Assembly: GCA_947034885.2 (NCBI GenBank)
Contig: OX344750.2
Location: 5,766,001 to 5,830,000 of the forward strand
Length of the DNA stretch: 64,000 nt
Source: Thuidium tamariscinum
Taxonomy: Eukaryota; Streptophyta; Bryopsida; Hypnales; Thuidiaceae
Direction: 5' to 3'
Part shown: piece by piece, positions 1 through 13,093 of the stretch
Layout: every line of letters starts with the position of its first letter
Position numbering within the stretch: the stretch's first letter is position 1
Notes under the pieces: model-generated
Told to the model about the DNA's origin: nothing
The model's input: the letters and a program-made list of their open reading frames with translations, nothing else
Database searches by the model: none
Made by a program: the position numbers and the translations under genes

Positions 1-1029
1 GGAAAAATGTACCAAGGAAGCGTCGAATTTCACGAGAGTGAACAAATGCCTCAACCTGTCCCTCCGGGAAACTCTAAATGAACAACACCACGCAAACTCC
101 TAACACAGATCGGGTTCCTCGGACCCTCAGTGCTCTTAAAGATATTGCAAAACCGGTATCGTCGATGATGCGAACAAGCACACAAGCACGGTTCCACAAG
201 GTGAATGCCCGATCTTGAAAAAACCCTCTTGCCTGCAATGTGCACCTGCTGATTGTAAAGCTACCTTGGAGGCCCCCCCGAGTCGCGAAAATATCCGCCC
301 CTCCGCCAGATTGCTCCTCGATGCCGACTGCACTGCCGGAGAGCTGTCCATGCACTGGCCCATGTCCGGAGGGCTCTCAATCCTCTCCATCGCAAAGGCT
401 CAACCGACGCCACGGAAGGGCCCCGCGAAGCCAGTTCTGTCTACGTTTGCACAAGCAATCTGATTTTGTAGTCCAAAGAGTGCGCGTCAAATCCTTCCTC
501 ACGGCGACGATTCGAGCCTCGGCTCGGCAATCCAGTCCTGAACCGCCCCCGCTGAAATGTCCACAGCTTTGTGTCGAAGAATTCGTTTGAGGCCGAGCTG
601 GTGTCTCGCATCAACACATCATGCGGGAGCCCGCAATCCGGAGGGTTCTGGCCAGTGTCACGCAATTTGAAACTCGTCGGAACCCAGACCACCTCTCTGA
701 CCTAAAAACAAATAATTGCGCTTCACCGGTCTCCGACACCCTAAACCGATCCACGACCACCTCCCTCGTGTCGGGAAGAAGCCATGCGACATCTCAACCA
801 CAAGCACACCAATCGTGCGCGGACCCTGCAAGGGAGATCCGCGAGGAAACTGCCGATCCGACACGGATTCTCGGAGCAAGGGAGAAAGGAAGGGACGGAC
901 CTTGGCGAGCGTCATCTGAGGAAGTCCCGCGCCCTGGAAGAACCCCACCGCCTCCTGCCCGCTGATGCGCCCATCCTTGTCCAGATCCGCTCGCCGGAAG
1001 AAGGAGTCGAACACCTCCGCATTGGCCAT
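1..1029 (-). CDS. EH1/Pan1 (TPLATE complex) second copy, 5' part only
   Basis: Mirror copy of the 5' end of the complete gene at 38295-46118. The start codon is at 1029-1027 and exon 1 is 901-1029 (43 codons), containing the first EF-hand loop of EH domain 1. A GT donor follows at 900-899, and the rest down to base 1 is intron 1. The window ends before the exon 2 that the other copy has, so whether this is a full second gene or a truncated 5' fragment cannot be told. Exon 1 is identical to the other copy. The two copies point away from each other with their promoters toward the palindrome centre. Confidence 0.85.
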
Positions 1030-2094
1030 GGCCGCCTACTGCTGCGGAACGACTGGCCGGCTACCACCTGAAAACGGAAGAGGCAGAGATGAGTGCGATC
1101 CGATTCGCGCAAGCCGCCGGCACAGAGGCGGAACCGCGCAGAAATTGCACGGTTGGAGAAGGAAACCCTAGCGGGCACGAAACGACGGAGAGGGTGGGAT
1201 GGACGGCACGACGGAACACGCACGGGTCGATTGCTGCCGGTACCCTAGAAAATGCGTGAGACGAGGGATGAGAGGAAGATCACGATGGCACAGGAGAACG
1301 GGAAAGCGTTGCGAATGAGGTAGCGTCCGTCCACCAACGCCCTCGACCAGCAGCAACGACCAAAACAGCGACAGCGACAACGAGGGAGTTGCACCGTGTG
1401 GATGCTGCGCCACGGAATGCGAAGAGGAGTGCCGGAGCAGAAGAAGCGACGATGCAATTGAAGGCGAAGAACGCATCGTACCTGGTCGATTGGCTGGGCG
1501 AGGGAGAGAAATTCGTGCCTCCTCGCTCATCGCAATCACTCCGCAGCGGCAGCGGCAACGACAACGACATCGAATCACGAGAAACGTCGACCTGGCGAGA
1601 GTGCGACTGAAGACGCGAAGGCGCGGAAGACGGAATCCAGCCAGCGAGCCTGCCTGCAGGCTCATCATTGTATCCTACGAGTATGTATCTCGGGGAATAC
1701 GTTGAGCCAACGTACCGTAGCATTCAGTACTAACAAGTGTGAAAAAGATTAACCCCTTAACGCCAGCAGCGCCAATTCGTGGCTTTTGGATGACCGGAAG
1801 GTGATCTGGACGGAGACGGAAAGCATTTTTTCATCCAGTTTTGGCTTGTTGGCCTTTCATGGAGGGTTATGAAGGGTAAAGCCTACCTTGTTATTGAGTT
1901 TGTAGTCTTGTTGGTGTTTGTTTTCACATGAATGAGGAGTTAGTAAGAGAAACAGATCTCAAAATATGCCATTTTAGTGTATTAGGGGAGGTTGCTACTT
2001 TTTGCTCTAAATCTGAAATTTCTCCACAAAAATGATGTTTTTTGAATTTGAGCCCAACTTACATAGTGATAGTGAAGTTCATCTCCTAGAGTTT
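1030..2094. promoter_or_regulatory. Upstream region of the left EH1 copy
   Basis: Mirror of 37230-38294. The part next to the gene (to about 1720) is GC-rich with runs of CGACAACGACA-like units. A telo-box-like AAACCCTA lies at about 1163-1170, roughly 135 bp upstream of the start codon. Beyond about 1740 the sequence turns AT-rich. Several open frames here are low in complexity (Arg/Cys alternation) and I do not call them genes. Confidence 0.5.
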
Positions 2095-2758
2095 CAGTCA
2101 GACCTCAATAAGTGTTAGGGGTTGGGAGCATACTTTTAGTTAACACATAGACACTAGTAACACATAACACTTATAAAGGGTGATGCCGATGATTTGTAAC
2201 ACTTATAAAAAATAACACTTAGAAGAATTAAAAAGGTAAATACACAAGATTTATAGAAAAAATGGATGAAATTACAAAATATTGATTCATTATTCATCTA
2301 AGTCCGTCGAAAGAATGAATCAATAGTACTTTGGTGAGTTTTTGCTACATGCCAAGATTCTACTTCTTTTTCTAGTGCTTCAATATTCCTAATAGATAAC
2401 ATGGTGTCATTAGGTCTTTGCTCCAAAAACTTCTTCAAAGTTTGAAGAGCACTACCTACATCTTGAAAGCCTACAACCTCTTCTACTATATAGTTTCTAG
2501 AATGGACATCTAGAGTCACTTTGCAACTAGAAACTATTACTTTACCTCAGAAGTATCTCCCAAATTATCTCCCCCCAAGCAATGGCTCTTATGAAAAGCC
2601 TTTTTTTGGAAACTTATCACTTACCAAGGTAAAATTAACAAAGTCGGGAGCGCGACATTGCATAACACTTCACACATAACACTTACTAGTCTTAATTTTA
2701 AGGGAGCGGAAATCTCCATAACACATATAGAGTTTTAACACTTATCGAGGTTTGACTG
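2095..2758 (-). mobile_element. pogo/Lemi-like DNA transposon, internally deleted (left copy)
   Basis: Mirror of 36566-37229. The ends are 23-bp inverted repeats starting CAGTCAGACCTC on one side and CAGTCAAACCTC on the other. CAGT-ACCTC ends are typical of pogo/Tigger/Emigrant-Lemi elements of the Tc1/mariner superfamily. The only coding remnant is a 73-codon frame at 2298-2519 (-), described with the right-hand copy. Internal copies of AAGTGTTATGTGT-like motifs lie inside both ends. Confidence 0.75.
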
Positions 2759-4449
2759 TACTCCAATTCCAATTTTGAAAAAATCCCCAAAACTCAAATT
2801 TTTATTGCCATTTGAACTTTAGATGTATTTTCAATGTCTATCAAATTCTAATTATAAAATGACATGGAAATTGAGTTTATACCATATGCACAGGTCAAAT
2901 TTGGCAACTTGTTGCCAAAATATTTTAATTTTAAAATTTTGACAACTCAACAACTTGCTTTCCTTTTCTTGGATTTCAACACTTTGTTCTTTCTACTTTT
3001 TCAACACTTCCAATTTTAGATTATTTTTTTCTATTAATGTGTAATAATTTATAAAATTTTAGACATGTTCAAAATTTTCTCTAGTTATTTCCAAAACTAG
3101 CCTACATACATAGTACACATACAATGGTGTTGGTTAGCATAGTATACACACATGGTGAAATTTTTAGTTTATTTGAAGTAATTTTTCATTTGATGTTTGA
3201 TGTAATTTTTCTTCATTTTTTCTTCAAAATTCTCAAAAAAATCAATTCTCAAAAAAAAGGTCTAAAATTTTTGTGATGTACTAAAGACATGTAATTTTAT
3301 TTTTGAAAAATAAATTAAAAAATTTTCATTCATATTTAGTTCAAAAATGGCAACAAATTGGGTGATAGGCAATGGATTTTAAATCAATGGTTGTAGGTTT
3401 GTCTTTCAAGGGTTCATAAGCAATTTATTCATGGCAATTTAGAAAACAAGAGTTGGAGACACCTTTGATTTACTACCCTACATGAGGGGCAAATTCAAAC
3501 ATAAACAAAATATTTTTTGAAATGTCCAAAGTTTTTGAAATATTATGAATGAAATGTCCAAAAAAATGCAAAAAATTTTCTTCCATATTGCCTAATTTTT
3601 GGAATACTTTAAAATTTTGTAAAAAATTTCAAAGGGTAACATTTTCAAATATAAAACTCTAGAATTTTCATGTGCTCTATCCTTTGGAATAGAGACCATG
3701 GCATTTACTATGGATTTTAGAGCTCTATTTCTAAATCTTATCTACAACCCTATTAAGACTATACAATGACGTGAGCAAACCTTTGCTTGGTTCAAAGGGG
3801 GTTACCTTTGCGAATCCCATTTTAGTCAAGGCTGCCTAGGCTCACTCCTCCTTTGACAAGGGGGCCATTCTAGAGAGACTTTTGGCTAGCTAAGGGGGCC
3901 ACTAAAGCAAACCCGACTAGCTGCAAAGGGCTATCCTAGACAAATCCCTAGCTAGCCAAGGGAAGTTGTTTAGAATATATCCCTAGTTGTTCTTTTAATT
4001 TTTTAATTTTCAAATATTGAGTAATTAATTAATTGAATTTAAAATTTAAAATAATAATAATTTTATTTAATTTAAAAATTTTGGACTTTGGATTTCAAAT
4101 AATAATTGAATACTTAATTAAATTAAAAAAATTTATTAGATGCATTGATTTGAATGTCCTGTGTTTAGGTTCAAAGTAGCCACTTTTGGTTCAAGAAGGC
4201 CATTTCATTGATTTTGATTTAACGATTTTAACCTTTGAAAGACCAACTTGCTAAATTTGACAACATGACAATTTCAAGTAAGTAAGTGTGACTAGAGATT
4301 TCTATATTTTGGGTCTAAACTTTAATAGGAGGGGACAAGGAATATCTTTCATGTGTACTAAAAAATAGGACATCTGAAAATATGAGTAAAAAATTATGGC
4401 CTAATTTTCCTCATAAATGGACAGTTTGGGAGATCCAAAAACAAAAATT
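2759..4449. other. AT-rich stretch with one short G/C-rich degenerate repeat
   Basis: No gene seen. From about 3770 to 3990 a more GC-rich island holds roughly five loose copies of a 40-50 bp unit built around AAGGGGGCCA and CTAGCTAGCC. The rest is A/T homopolymer-rich DNA. The mirror copy is at 34875-36565. Confidence 0.55.
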
Positions 4450-7126
4450 TGAAATTGATATTCTTCATGTATATACTCAAGGGTAGCTTTGAATCATTCC
4501 ATTTTGATCAATGAGTCAAAAATTGCAAGGATTTTTTGTTTGCAAGTAGTTACGATGGAAACACCCAAAATCGTCCAAATAAGGAATTTTGCGTAATTGG
4601 AGGCAATTTTTTCTAGTATTAGTGAGTGAAAATCATGAATATTGAAAAAAATAGATTTTTTGGATGTCGTATGTAATTTCTATGATTTTCCAAAGTGTTG
4701 GCTCTCTAGACCACTGAAATTGTTCAGTGGATGCTCCTGAATCTGAACTTTGCTAAAATCAATAGTGAGCCAAATTAGATTTTAGTATGTGTCCTTAATA
4801 TGCATTAGCAAATAAAAATCAAGCATTTGGCAAACACATTAACTGCAATTTAGGAATGGTTTTGGATGAATTTAGGGTCCAATGCAAGGTACAAGTGTGG
4901 GATTGGGTGTTTCTCCCTTATGAATAATCTAAAATAAACTTTGAAGTCCTTTATTTTATTCAATTTTTAGTATTTTTTGAAAAAATTAAATTGTAGGATG
5001 TAAATTGTTTATTATAACATTGCAACCATTGGGATTGGCATTTTTCAACTCCATAAATAACACCTATAGGTTTTTGACTCTATTTTTGCCAAAAATGTTC
5101 GAAATTGCCCTTTCTAATACAAATGCCAATTTTTTTTTCAAAACATTTTAGACACATGTGACCATAGGATCTTATAGTATTTTGGTGTGAAAAGATGTGA
5201 AAAAAATTTCAGAAATTTTCACCATGTATATTGCAAGATATTAGCATTTGAATTAAGAAAAATCATTTTTTTAACCCCTATGAAAAAACAGGCAACTACA
5301 CTTCACAAGCTCATTTTTGTATGAAAAAATGTCCAAAATGGTAGTGTGTCTTTGGATTCATTCTTCAAATCAAGTTGGATACGTGTTGGATACATGCTTG
5401 AAAATTTTTAGACCATTTGAAATCATAAAACATATAGGAAAAAGTAGTAAATAGAAAGAAGTAGAGAATGATTCAAAATACTAAATTGTTAAAATTAAAA
5501 AATGCCAACTCCAACGGTTACAATATTGTAATAATCAATATTTTTTTATTTTTTTCAAAAATATTGAAAATTGAGTAAAATAAAGGACTTCAAAGTTTAT
5601 TTTAGGGTAGAGATTCCATAAGTGCCCACAAACTAAAACTCTTCATAACTTTTGACTCATTGATCAAAATAGAATGATTCAAAGCTTTCAATATACATAT
5701 AGATCTAAAGAACCAATTTCAAATTTTTATTTCTTCAAAAAATGATTTTTTTCAACTGTCCAAGCTACCCGGGCTCAAAAGAAAACTACATATTATACAA
5801 TAATTTTTCAACCCCTAAGCACTCAAACAACCATTTTTGGTCATTGCCTGACTTAGGGCAAAAATTTTGGGCGAAAATGAATACTTTTTTCAATTTATTT
5901 ATTCTATTGTTTTGAAAAAACTGGATTGCCTTTCAATACTTGTATTCAAAACTAGGATTGATACAGTCAAACAAAAATTATACGTGAAATACCATAAAAT
6001 GTTTAGAATTGCCTAGTGTTGAATAATTTATTATTGTAGAAAGTTTTGATGCTCTCATTACTAGATCTTTTTCATGTATTCTCAAATTAATAAAAAACAC
6101 AATTTTGATTAATTAAAAAAAATTCACATACCAAAGATAGAAATTGTATTTTAGGTGAATTTTTGAAGTTATATCTTCAAAATTCATTTGAAGAGAATCT
6201 AAAAATAATTTTATAATTTTGACCATAAGGATCTTTTCTACATTTTGTACTTTATACAATCATCTTTGATGCTAACTTCAAAAAAATTATAGAACTTATA
6301 TTTTATAATGCATTTGTGTTTTGTCCTAACTCCTTAGGCTTTTAGGGGTTAACCATTAAGTCAAAAGTTATGCAAATTGTTACGCCTTAAAGCTACTCTT
6401 CAACTACATGTTGTGTGAAAAATTTAGAGAAACAAGATGAAAATTACACTCGTAGTGAGCTACCCAAAAAATCTATGTTTCTAAAAAACATGCCTTGGGA
6501 CTTTAGGGGATAAATTCTTAACAATTTTGTACTTTGACTCATTTGCTACTTTTTCCTACTTACTATTTTTTTCCTATATATTGTTCAATTTCAAAGAGTT
6601 TGAAACTTTTTAGGTAGGTACTTTATTTGGCTTCAACAATGAATCCAAAGAAGCACAACCGTTTTGGACCAATTTTTATATGATTGTTGCCTTTTGAAGT
6701 GAAATTGCCTTTTTCTTTTGTAGGGTGAAAAAAACTATTTTTGAGCACTCAAATGCTAATATCTTGCAATCTACACGGTGGAGAACTCAACTAATGTTCG
6801 TGTGTGAGTATGAAAATGGAAGCATTCTTAACAATTTTGTATTTTGACTCATTTACTACTTTTTCCTATTTACTAATTTTTCCTATATATTATACAATTC
6901 CAAAAGATTTGAAACTTTTTAAGCAGGTGCTTTATTTGGCTTCAACAATCCAACAAAGCACAACCATTTTGGACCAATTTTTGTATAATTGTTGCCTTTT
7001 GGAGTAAAATTGCCTTTTTTTTGGTAGGATGAAAAAACTATTTTTGAGCACTCAAATGCTACTATCTTGCAATCTACATGGTGGAAAATTCAACGATGTT
7101 AGTGTGTGAGTATGAAAATGGAAGCA
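4450..7126. repeat. R1 repeat family tract (left copy)
   Basis: AT-rich dispersed repeat. About 4450-5750 is itself an imperfect foldback: segments around 4490 and 4930-5070 reappear inverted around 5480-5720. Blocks match the single-copy side: 4551-4915 resembles 58571-58985 (shared AAACACCCAAAA and CGTCCAAATAAGGAATT). A direct duplication of about 310 bp lies at 6515-6824 and 6825-7126, about 10% diverged. The mirror copy is at 32198-34874. No protein domain is recognisable, so it is a non-coding element or a very old one. Confidence 0.7.
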
Positions 7127-9577
7127 TGTGAGCTTTGAGTATGCATACAAGTAGATATACAACAATCTATATTATAAATACCTATACCATAGTTATATAA
7201 TCTTCTTAGTTCATGGTCTCACATCGTTGTATTGCAAATGCAAACATTACGTAAAAATATGTATATGTGTTATTTTAGTGAATTTTGATCATTATAAAGT
7301 AGTAAGAAAAATAACATCATTTAAAGTGCCTTTGCGGTGATGCTTTCTCATCGTCGTGACATGCAAACTATAAAGAAGGAGGTTCATTTAAGAACTTCAT
7401 TGATTTTGATGTTGTTTTTCTTTGCTTTTCACTCTAAATTACAATGTGTCAAATTGGAGGGGGGGTTTTGAGTCTCAAGGTAAAAAATCTCAAACAAAGC
7501 GTGAATTTGAGTTTTCTTTGTTGCAATTGCCGGATTAACTTCTATTGTCATTGAGTCTTTTATTGTCAATTGATCAATCACTAGATGAAGTTGAGCCATC
7601 TTGACCGCCAAAGCAACCTTGCGTGAAAGAATAATGATATGAAAATCTTCAACGTGACACTCAACTATTAATAATATTGTTTTAAGTTGGATGCGTTGAG
7701 TTTGACAACTATGAAGTGACGTTTCAAAAATGTTTTGAAGGTCTACACGGCGATCAATATTATTGTATGGTTAGGTCTATAAAGAAAAGTCATGATCACT
7801 AATGATGGTTAAAGGGATTAGTCGATTGTGGGTGCTCTATTCTCACCCTTAGAATAAAGTGTACACAACTAGGTTTTACTATTTTTGTGAACAAATCCTA
7901 ATGGATGTTTAACCTATGTGGAATCCACTTACGCCTTCTAAGCAATGGATCTTGCTAATTTTCCTACTCCTAATTGGTTCACTTTACAATTGCTTGTTTG
8001 AAATAATCACTTACTAAGGTTTTGGCTGGTTTTGATGATAATAGTCCACACTAAGGCCTACTATAATGGCGATCAAGGAAAAAGAAAACTAGATTAAGTT
8101 GTAGAACTCATTTCACTCTTTTCAAAATGATGAATATTTCTAAGTTTGACCTAATTCCCTAGCGGATAACTATAGATGAAGTTTGACTACAAAAACTAAC
8201 CTCTAAAATTTCATCTATTGATTGCAAATGTTCTAATTATCGGAATTGAGTGTTTGTTTTTCTATTATTTTTTATTTTTAATCTCTACTGGAGCTAAAGT
8301 TTAACTTGATTTGGTCAACTCTAGTTGACTTTCATCCAAGTGATCACTACTTTTGGCTAAAACTTCATTCTACTCTAACTCCTTCACAATTTGATCAATT
8401 TGTAAATAAATTTGGGGTTTTGAGCTTTAAGATATTTTCTCTAAGATTATATTCCTAACTTGTCTTTTGGTTTCCTTTTGACCTAGTTGGTGAATTGTTA
8501 ACCAATTCTTACTAATTTGATGAAAAATCCAAAAGGTGAATTGAGTTTTATCTTAAAAAAAGTTTGATTTTACCTTTCCAAAAGTAAAAATCTTAAACTT
8601 TGACTTTTGGATAAATGTAGATTTTTATGGTAAATTTTGACCATTGACCGGTTCATCAAGATTTACCTACTAATTACTTTCCTTTAAAAATACTTTTGTA
8701 TTTTGACTTTTACTTCTACTTTCAATCAAAATTCTAAATTCCTTGTCAAAATTACTTCAAAATAAATTCTAATTTATCATCCAATTTGTGGATAATATTG
8801 TCCGATTATAACTTCTAAGATTCTTGTCCAATTTTTGGGCTTAATATTATTTTGAAAAGCTAATTAAATTAACTAACTACTTCTATTTCTAATTTTGTGA
8901 ACTCCTACTAGTTGTAGTGTATGATTTCAAATCAAATTTCAACAACTAAAGGCTAATTTTAATTCTAATGAAACTATAGAAAAAATTGAAAAGGAAGGGA
9001 AATTCACAAACTTACCTCCATCATGACTACTTTGAGATCTTCGTGTACTCCCAAGACTTCTCCACAATGCGCCAATTCCACTTCCATTTCGACAATTTCG
9101 TATTTACATGTCGTGTTTGGCACACTCATGCAATATCTTGGTCTTTTTGTATTTTCCTTCCCGATTGTCACTTCTTTTTTTTCTATTTATTTTTGGATTT
9201 AAAAAAAAATTATAATTTTCTTTTTTTCCAATGGTTTTCAGAGTCAAAACATGTAAAAATTCCAATATAATTTAATTTCAAGATTAATTGCTAAATGGCT
9301 TCTAAAGTCAAATCCCACTACAACTAAGTTCTTCAAACCTTTTTTTCATTTAGCAGCCCCTAAAACTTCCCAAAAGTCAAACTATTTTTTTCTTTGTTTT
9401 TTTCTATTTGTCTTTTTTATCGAGCTTAAACATGATGCAAAAGTCAATGATTCTCTACTTGAGGCCTAACCTCTCTTCCCTAATACCAATACTTGTATGC
9501 CATACCAACTTCTATACTCACTTAATGAACTAGTAGTTGAAAGTTTGTTAGTTACTGGCTTAAATGCAATTGTGCTG
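7127..9577. other. AT-rich non-coding stretch, nothing assignable
   Basis: I see no conserved gene, tRNA or terminal repeat. The longest frames are 60-94 codons, rich in Phe/Ile/Lys as expected by chance in AT-rich DNA. The mirror copy is at 29747-32197. Confidence 0.5.
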
Positions 9578-9828
9578 AGAGCATCTCCACAGCTGACTCG
9601 CCAAACAATTCAAAATTAGACCCTTTGGAGGGTGTTGGAATTTTGGCCGTGTCGTGTGAGAGAGGTTTGCCCCACAGCTAATCAGTGAAGACAACCCTCG
9701 AAAAGGAACAAACACTCCTACCAAAGTTTCCAATTTTTTTTGTTTTAAATTTGAATACCAAAAAATCTGGTTTTCTATTGTTTGAACTCTCTTTCTCTTA
9801 CCATAAAAAGAACTCAAAATGATTTGAA

Positions 9829-10087
9829 TTTGCAATTGCACAAGGTTCCTTATATCCCCATGGGGTGGTGGGAGGAGCCCCAACCCATAAGGGATAATTA
9901 TATGATTTTCAACAAGTTGAAACTAAGAATCCAAATTTAAAATTTTGAAAAAAATTTCATTAAAAATTTTGAAAAATTTAAAATTTAAATTCTTAGTTCC
10001 AACTTGTTGGAAATCATACATCCCTCGTGGGTTGGGGCTCTTCCCACCACCCCATGGGGATACAAGGAACCTTGTGCAATTGCAAAC
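9829..10087. repeat. Hairpin H1 (left copy)
   Basis: Imperfect palindrome centred at 9958 with arms of about 125 bp. Both arms contain GCAATTGCACAAGGTTCC, CCCCATGGGG and AGCCCCAACCCA, with only scattered mismatches. The mirror copy is at 29237-29495. Confidence 0.9.
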
Positions 10088-10147
10088 TCACTTCTTCCTC
10101 CATTCACTTCATGTGGATGGAGGAAGGTATGTGTTTTCATGAGGAGT

Positions 10148-10305
10148 GGAGCTCACTACATCCTCTTGGAGTGGAAGAAGGTGTCCCAATCCATGTGGGA
10201 CAAATGTGAGTATGAACTTGAAGGAACTCCTTCAAGTTCATACTCACATTTGTCCCACATGGATTGGGACACCTTCTCCCACTCCAAGAGGATATAGTGA
10301 GTTCT
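10148..10305. repeat. Hairpin H2 (left copy)
   Basis: Near-perfect palindrome with arms 10148-10225 and 10228-10305 and a two-base loop. Arms include TCCTCTTGGAGTGG and TGTCCCAATCCATGTGGGAC. Frames through it read well only because of the palindrome; they are not genes. A transcript would fold into a stem of nearly 80 bp. The mirror copy is at 29019-29176. Confidence 0.93.
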
Positions 10306-13093
10306 ATTTCTCACATAGAAATTCAAGCCAAGTCTCATTTTCTGTGAGTGAAATTGCTTTTTAGCATTTCATTTAAAAAAAAAAATTCAAATTGGAGGGA
10401 CAGCTGGGATGTCAACCCCGATTTTTAGGTGCAAAATATAGTCAACCTCATGTTATCTAGGTTTTGCAATTCCACAAAACCCAGGAAACAATAGTATAGG
10501 GATTCTTCGTTTTAGGGAAAGGTTAAATCAGTCTAACGTTTTGTGACTAAAAGTCAGTTACAAATAGATCTATGTTTACAAATTTAGGATAATATTATAG
10601 CACTCTTATTCCAATGTATAAAATTTGTTGGCCAGTCCATTACCAAAGTATGTATAAAGTCCCAGTCCTATATAGTGTTCTAAGGGATGTCAAATCATTC
10701 TTTGTCCAATAAATCAGGTTTGGTTAAATGAATCTTATATGATGCATGCTCTAGGACTTAGTCATAACACAATAGTATTTATAAAATAATACACATAATT
10801 CATTAATTATACCTTTTTATGTTTAGGTCAAATTTGTCCAATCAATCTACAACTAATTTGATTCATGCAAGTATGACTAGCGTTTCCGTAGTCTATGTCA
10901 AATGAGTCTCAGTTGCAATGTATGATGATGTCAAATATTTCTTATTTCTGGTGGTTTCACCAAATTATGTCAAATGAGTCCAAACCACATTATTAATCTT
11001 TGAAAATATACAAAACATACATTGGAACATTTTGAAATTTGAACCAAATATGTAGAACCTCTGACCAATCACAATTTATTCTAATATAATTTTGAAATCA
11101 AGAAACTTGGGAACAATCAATTTCTAACATACAAATCCAATGACCAAGACTTAAACGAACACTTTTAACCAACCATGCCAATATAACAATTACATATGGA
11201 TCAAGCATAAAACTTATAAATCACATAATAATTACTTCTAAATAAACAAATAAACAAAAATAAATAAAAAACAACAAAGATCTAAATCATAGCTTAACAA
11301 CAAACATATGTATATATATTAAAATTAATAATAATTAAATTAATAAAAATAAAAATAAAAACAAAAAAAACAGGGACCTAACCAACTGCCACAACCTAGC
11401 TAATCAACCCAGCTTAATTAGATCTGTAAACGCTGAAATTTGGTCAAAGGACCTATAACCAAAAATTGCATCCCCTATGGCCGTGTGAAAGGACCCAAAA
11501 CCGTGGGTCAAATCCCTAATTCGACCTCAAGCAGCTCGTCGAAGAAGTTTGCAGACTACTGCAATCGCAATTTCTCATAGATTGGATGAATTTCAATATC
11601 GATTTCTCAACTTGACCCAATTTATTGATTCAATCCATCAATGTGATCATCACAATCCCCACACAATTGGATTCAAGAAAATTTCAAGAATTTGATGATT
11701 CGGTGGAGTGGCCACAGTTGCCGTGCTGTCTGCTTTGAAAATTTGATCCAGTTTCATCAATTTGGCAATTTCAATCGGACAATTTGATCCTCACGGCTCA
11801 TGCGCACTCAGTTTCGACGAGGTGTTTGCACAATTGGATTCAAAAATTGCTCCGATCGGAGGGAAACAATCCAAAATTCGAAAATCTCCATAGCACCAGA
11901 TGTAGCGACGAAATTTTGCAACGGATTTTGATACCAATTTGTCAATTGAGCCTTATTTCAATCTCTCAAGCCTGAGGTTCACAATTGACTAAGCAATCAG
12001 TGAAAATTGAAATAAAGAATTCTCGATTTTGATTCTGTACCTGGCAGGCTGGTGTTTTGATCTCAGGCTCCTCAGCGCTCCTTCCCGCTCCAACCTTCCA
12101 ATCTTTACTACTCTTGATTCATCACGTCCTTTGCACCCACAATTGTGCTTCCAACTGCAAGTTCTCAATTCTCCGTTCCAGCTTTGAATGCTGACTTCGA
12201 TTCTTGTTCACAATGTTTGGACATTGATCACGCTTCTCGTTCGATCAGGCTCAAAACTCCACTGTAATCAGTCAATGCTCTCCCCAATGACTAAAATTGC
12301 TCGCTCAACTACTGCCCAATCAACCGCGCCTTATCCAGTGTTCCATGTAAATTTAGATTCAAATTTTTTTGACATTTAAAATTTTACTGATCTCACAGGG
12401 TGCACCCAAGCTTCACGAATCACAAACACCACTTCCCGCGTCCATGAACAGACAAACAAGTAGTGCCGCCTTATTTCCCTCAAATGTTTTTTTTTAATTA
12501 TTTGATTTTTATTCACAGACTCAATGAATTTATACGACTCTCACAAAACAATAATAATAATCAATATAGCTCACAACACAACCATGCAATTTGCAACATA
12601 CAAAAACATACACGACAATAAATTTATATATAAATAATATGGGTCTTACAATTGCCGTAGGATTTCAATTTTTTAATCTATTTATAGGCTTAGAAAATGA
12701 GGTGTCACACCTCTTGGGAAGGGGTGAGACCTCATTCATACCCCATTCATCCCTATTTATTTTTTTATTTTTTTCATCCATCTATCCTACTAGCTCTATT
12801 TACACTTCGAACTAGTTTTAGACTTAAAATTATTTTTATTTCTATTTTTTAACACTAAAGGGGCCCTAATTAGTCTTTTTTTAAATTTAACCATTATTCC
12901 AAAAAACTTATAGGTCTACACCTTCGTTCGCGGGCGCGGCCAACCACCCTCCATTTGGCCGTGTACTCACTAAATTTGGCTGTGGCCGGTCAAATTTTGA
13001 GCTGAATTATGCATGCCGTGGGGAAAAGATTTTAACCTGGCCCACCCTGATAGCCAGTGTGCGCCTTTTGGTGAGCAGCAGTGGAGATGCTCT

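Larger units (their letters stand above)
9578..13093. mobile_element. Composite element with AGAGCATCTCCAC terminal repeats (left copy)
   Basis: The ends are inverted copies starting AGAGCATCTCCAC, imperfect over about 25 bp. Such GAGCATCTCCA ends occur on many plant non-autonomous DNA transposons. I find no clean target-site duplication and no transposase frame, so the superfamily is open. Inside lie two adjacent hairpins (9829-10087 and 10148-10305), short TAA-type runs near 11330, and a GC-rich end region at 12920-13090. The mirror copy is at 26231-29746. Confidence 0.6.

Noticed and set aside
7429-7611. 60-codon frame starting MAVKMAQLHLVIDQ (mirror 31713-31895)
   Set aside because: Protein-like composition, but no known motif, no splice context and no neighbouring conserved sequence.
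10004-10338. Overlapping frames of 60-97 codons containing the peptide SQSMWDKCEYELEG on both strands
   Set aside because: They read the same peptide in both directions because of hairpin H2, so they are a by-product of the palindrome rather than genes.
9578-13093. AATTG near both ends as a target-site duplication of the composite element
   Set aside because: The copies are not adjacent to the terminal repeats, so I did not accept them.
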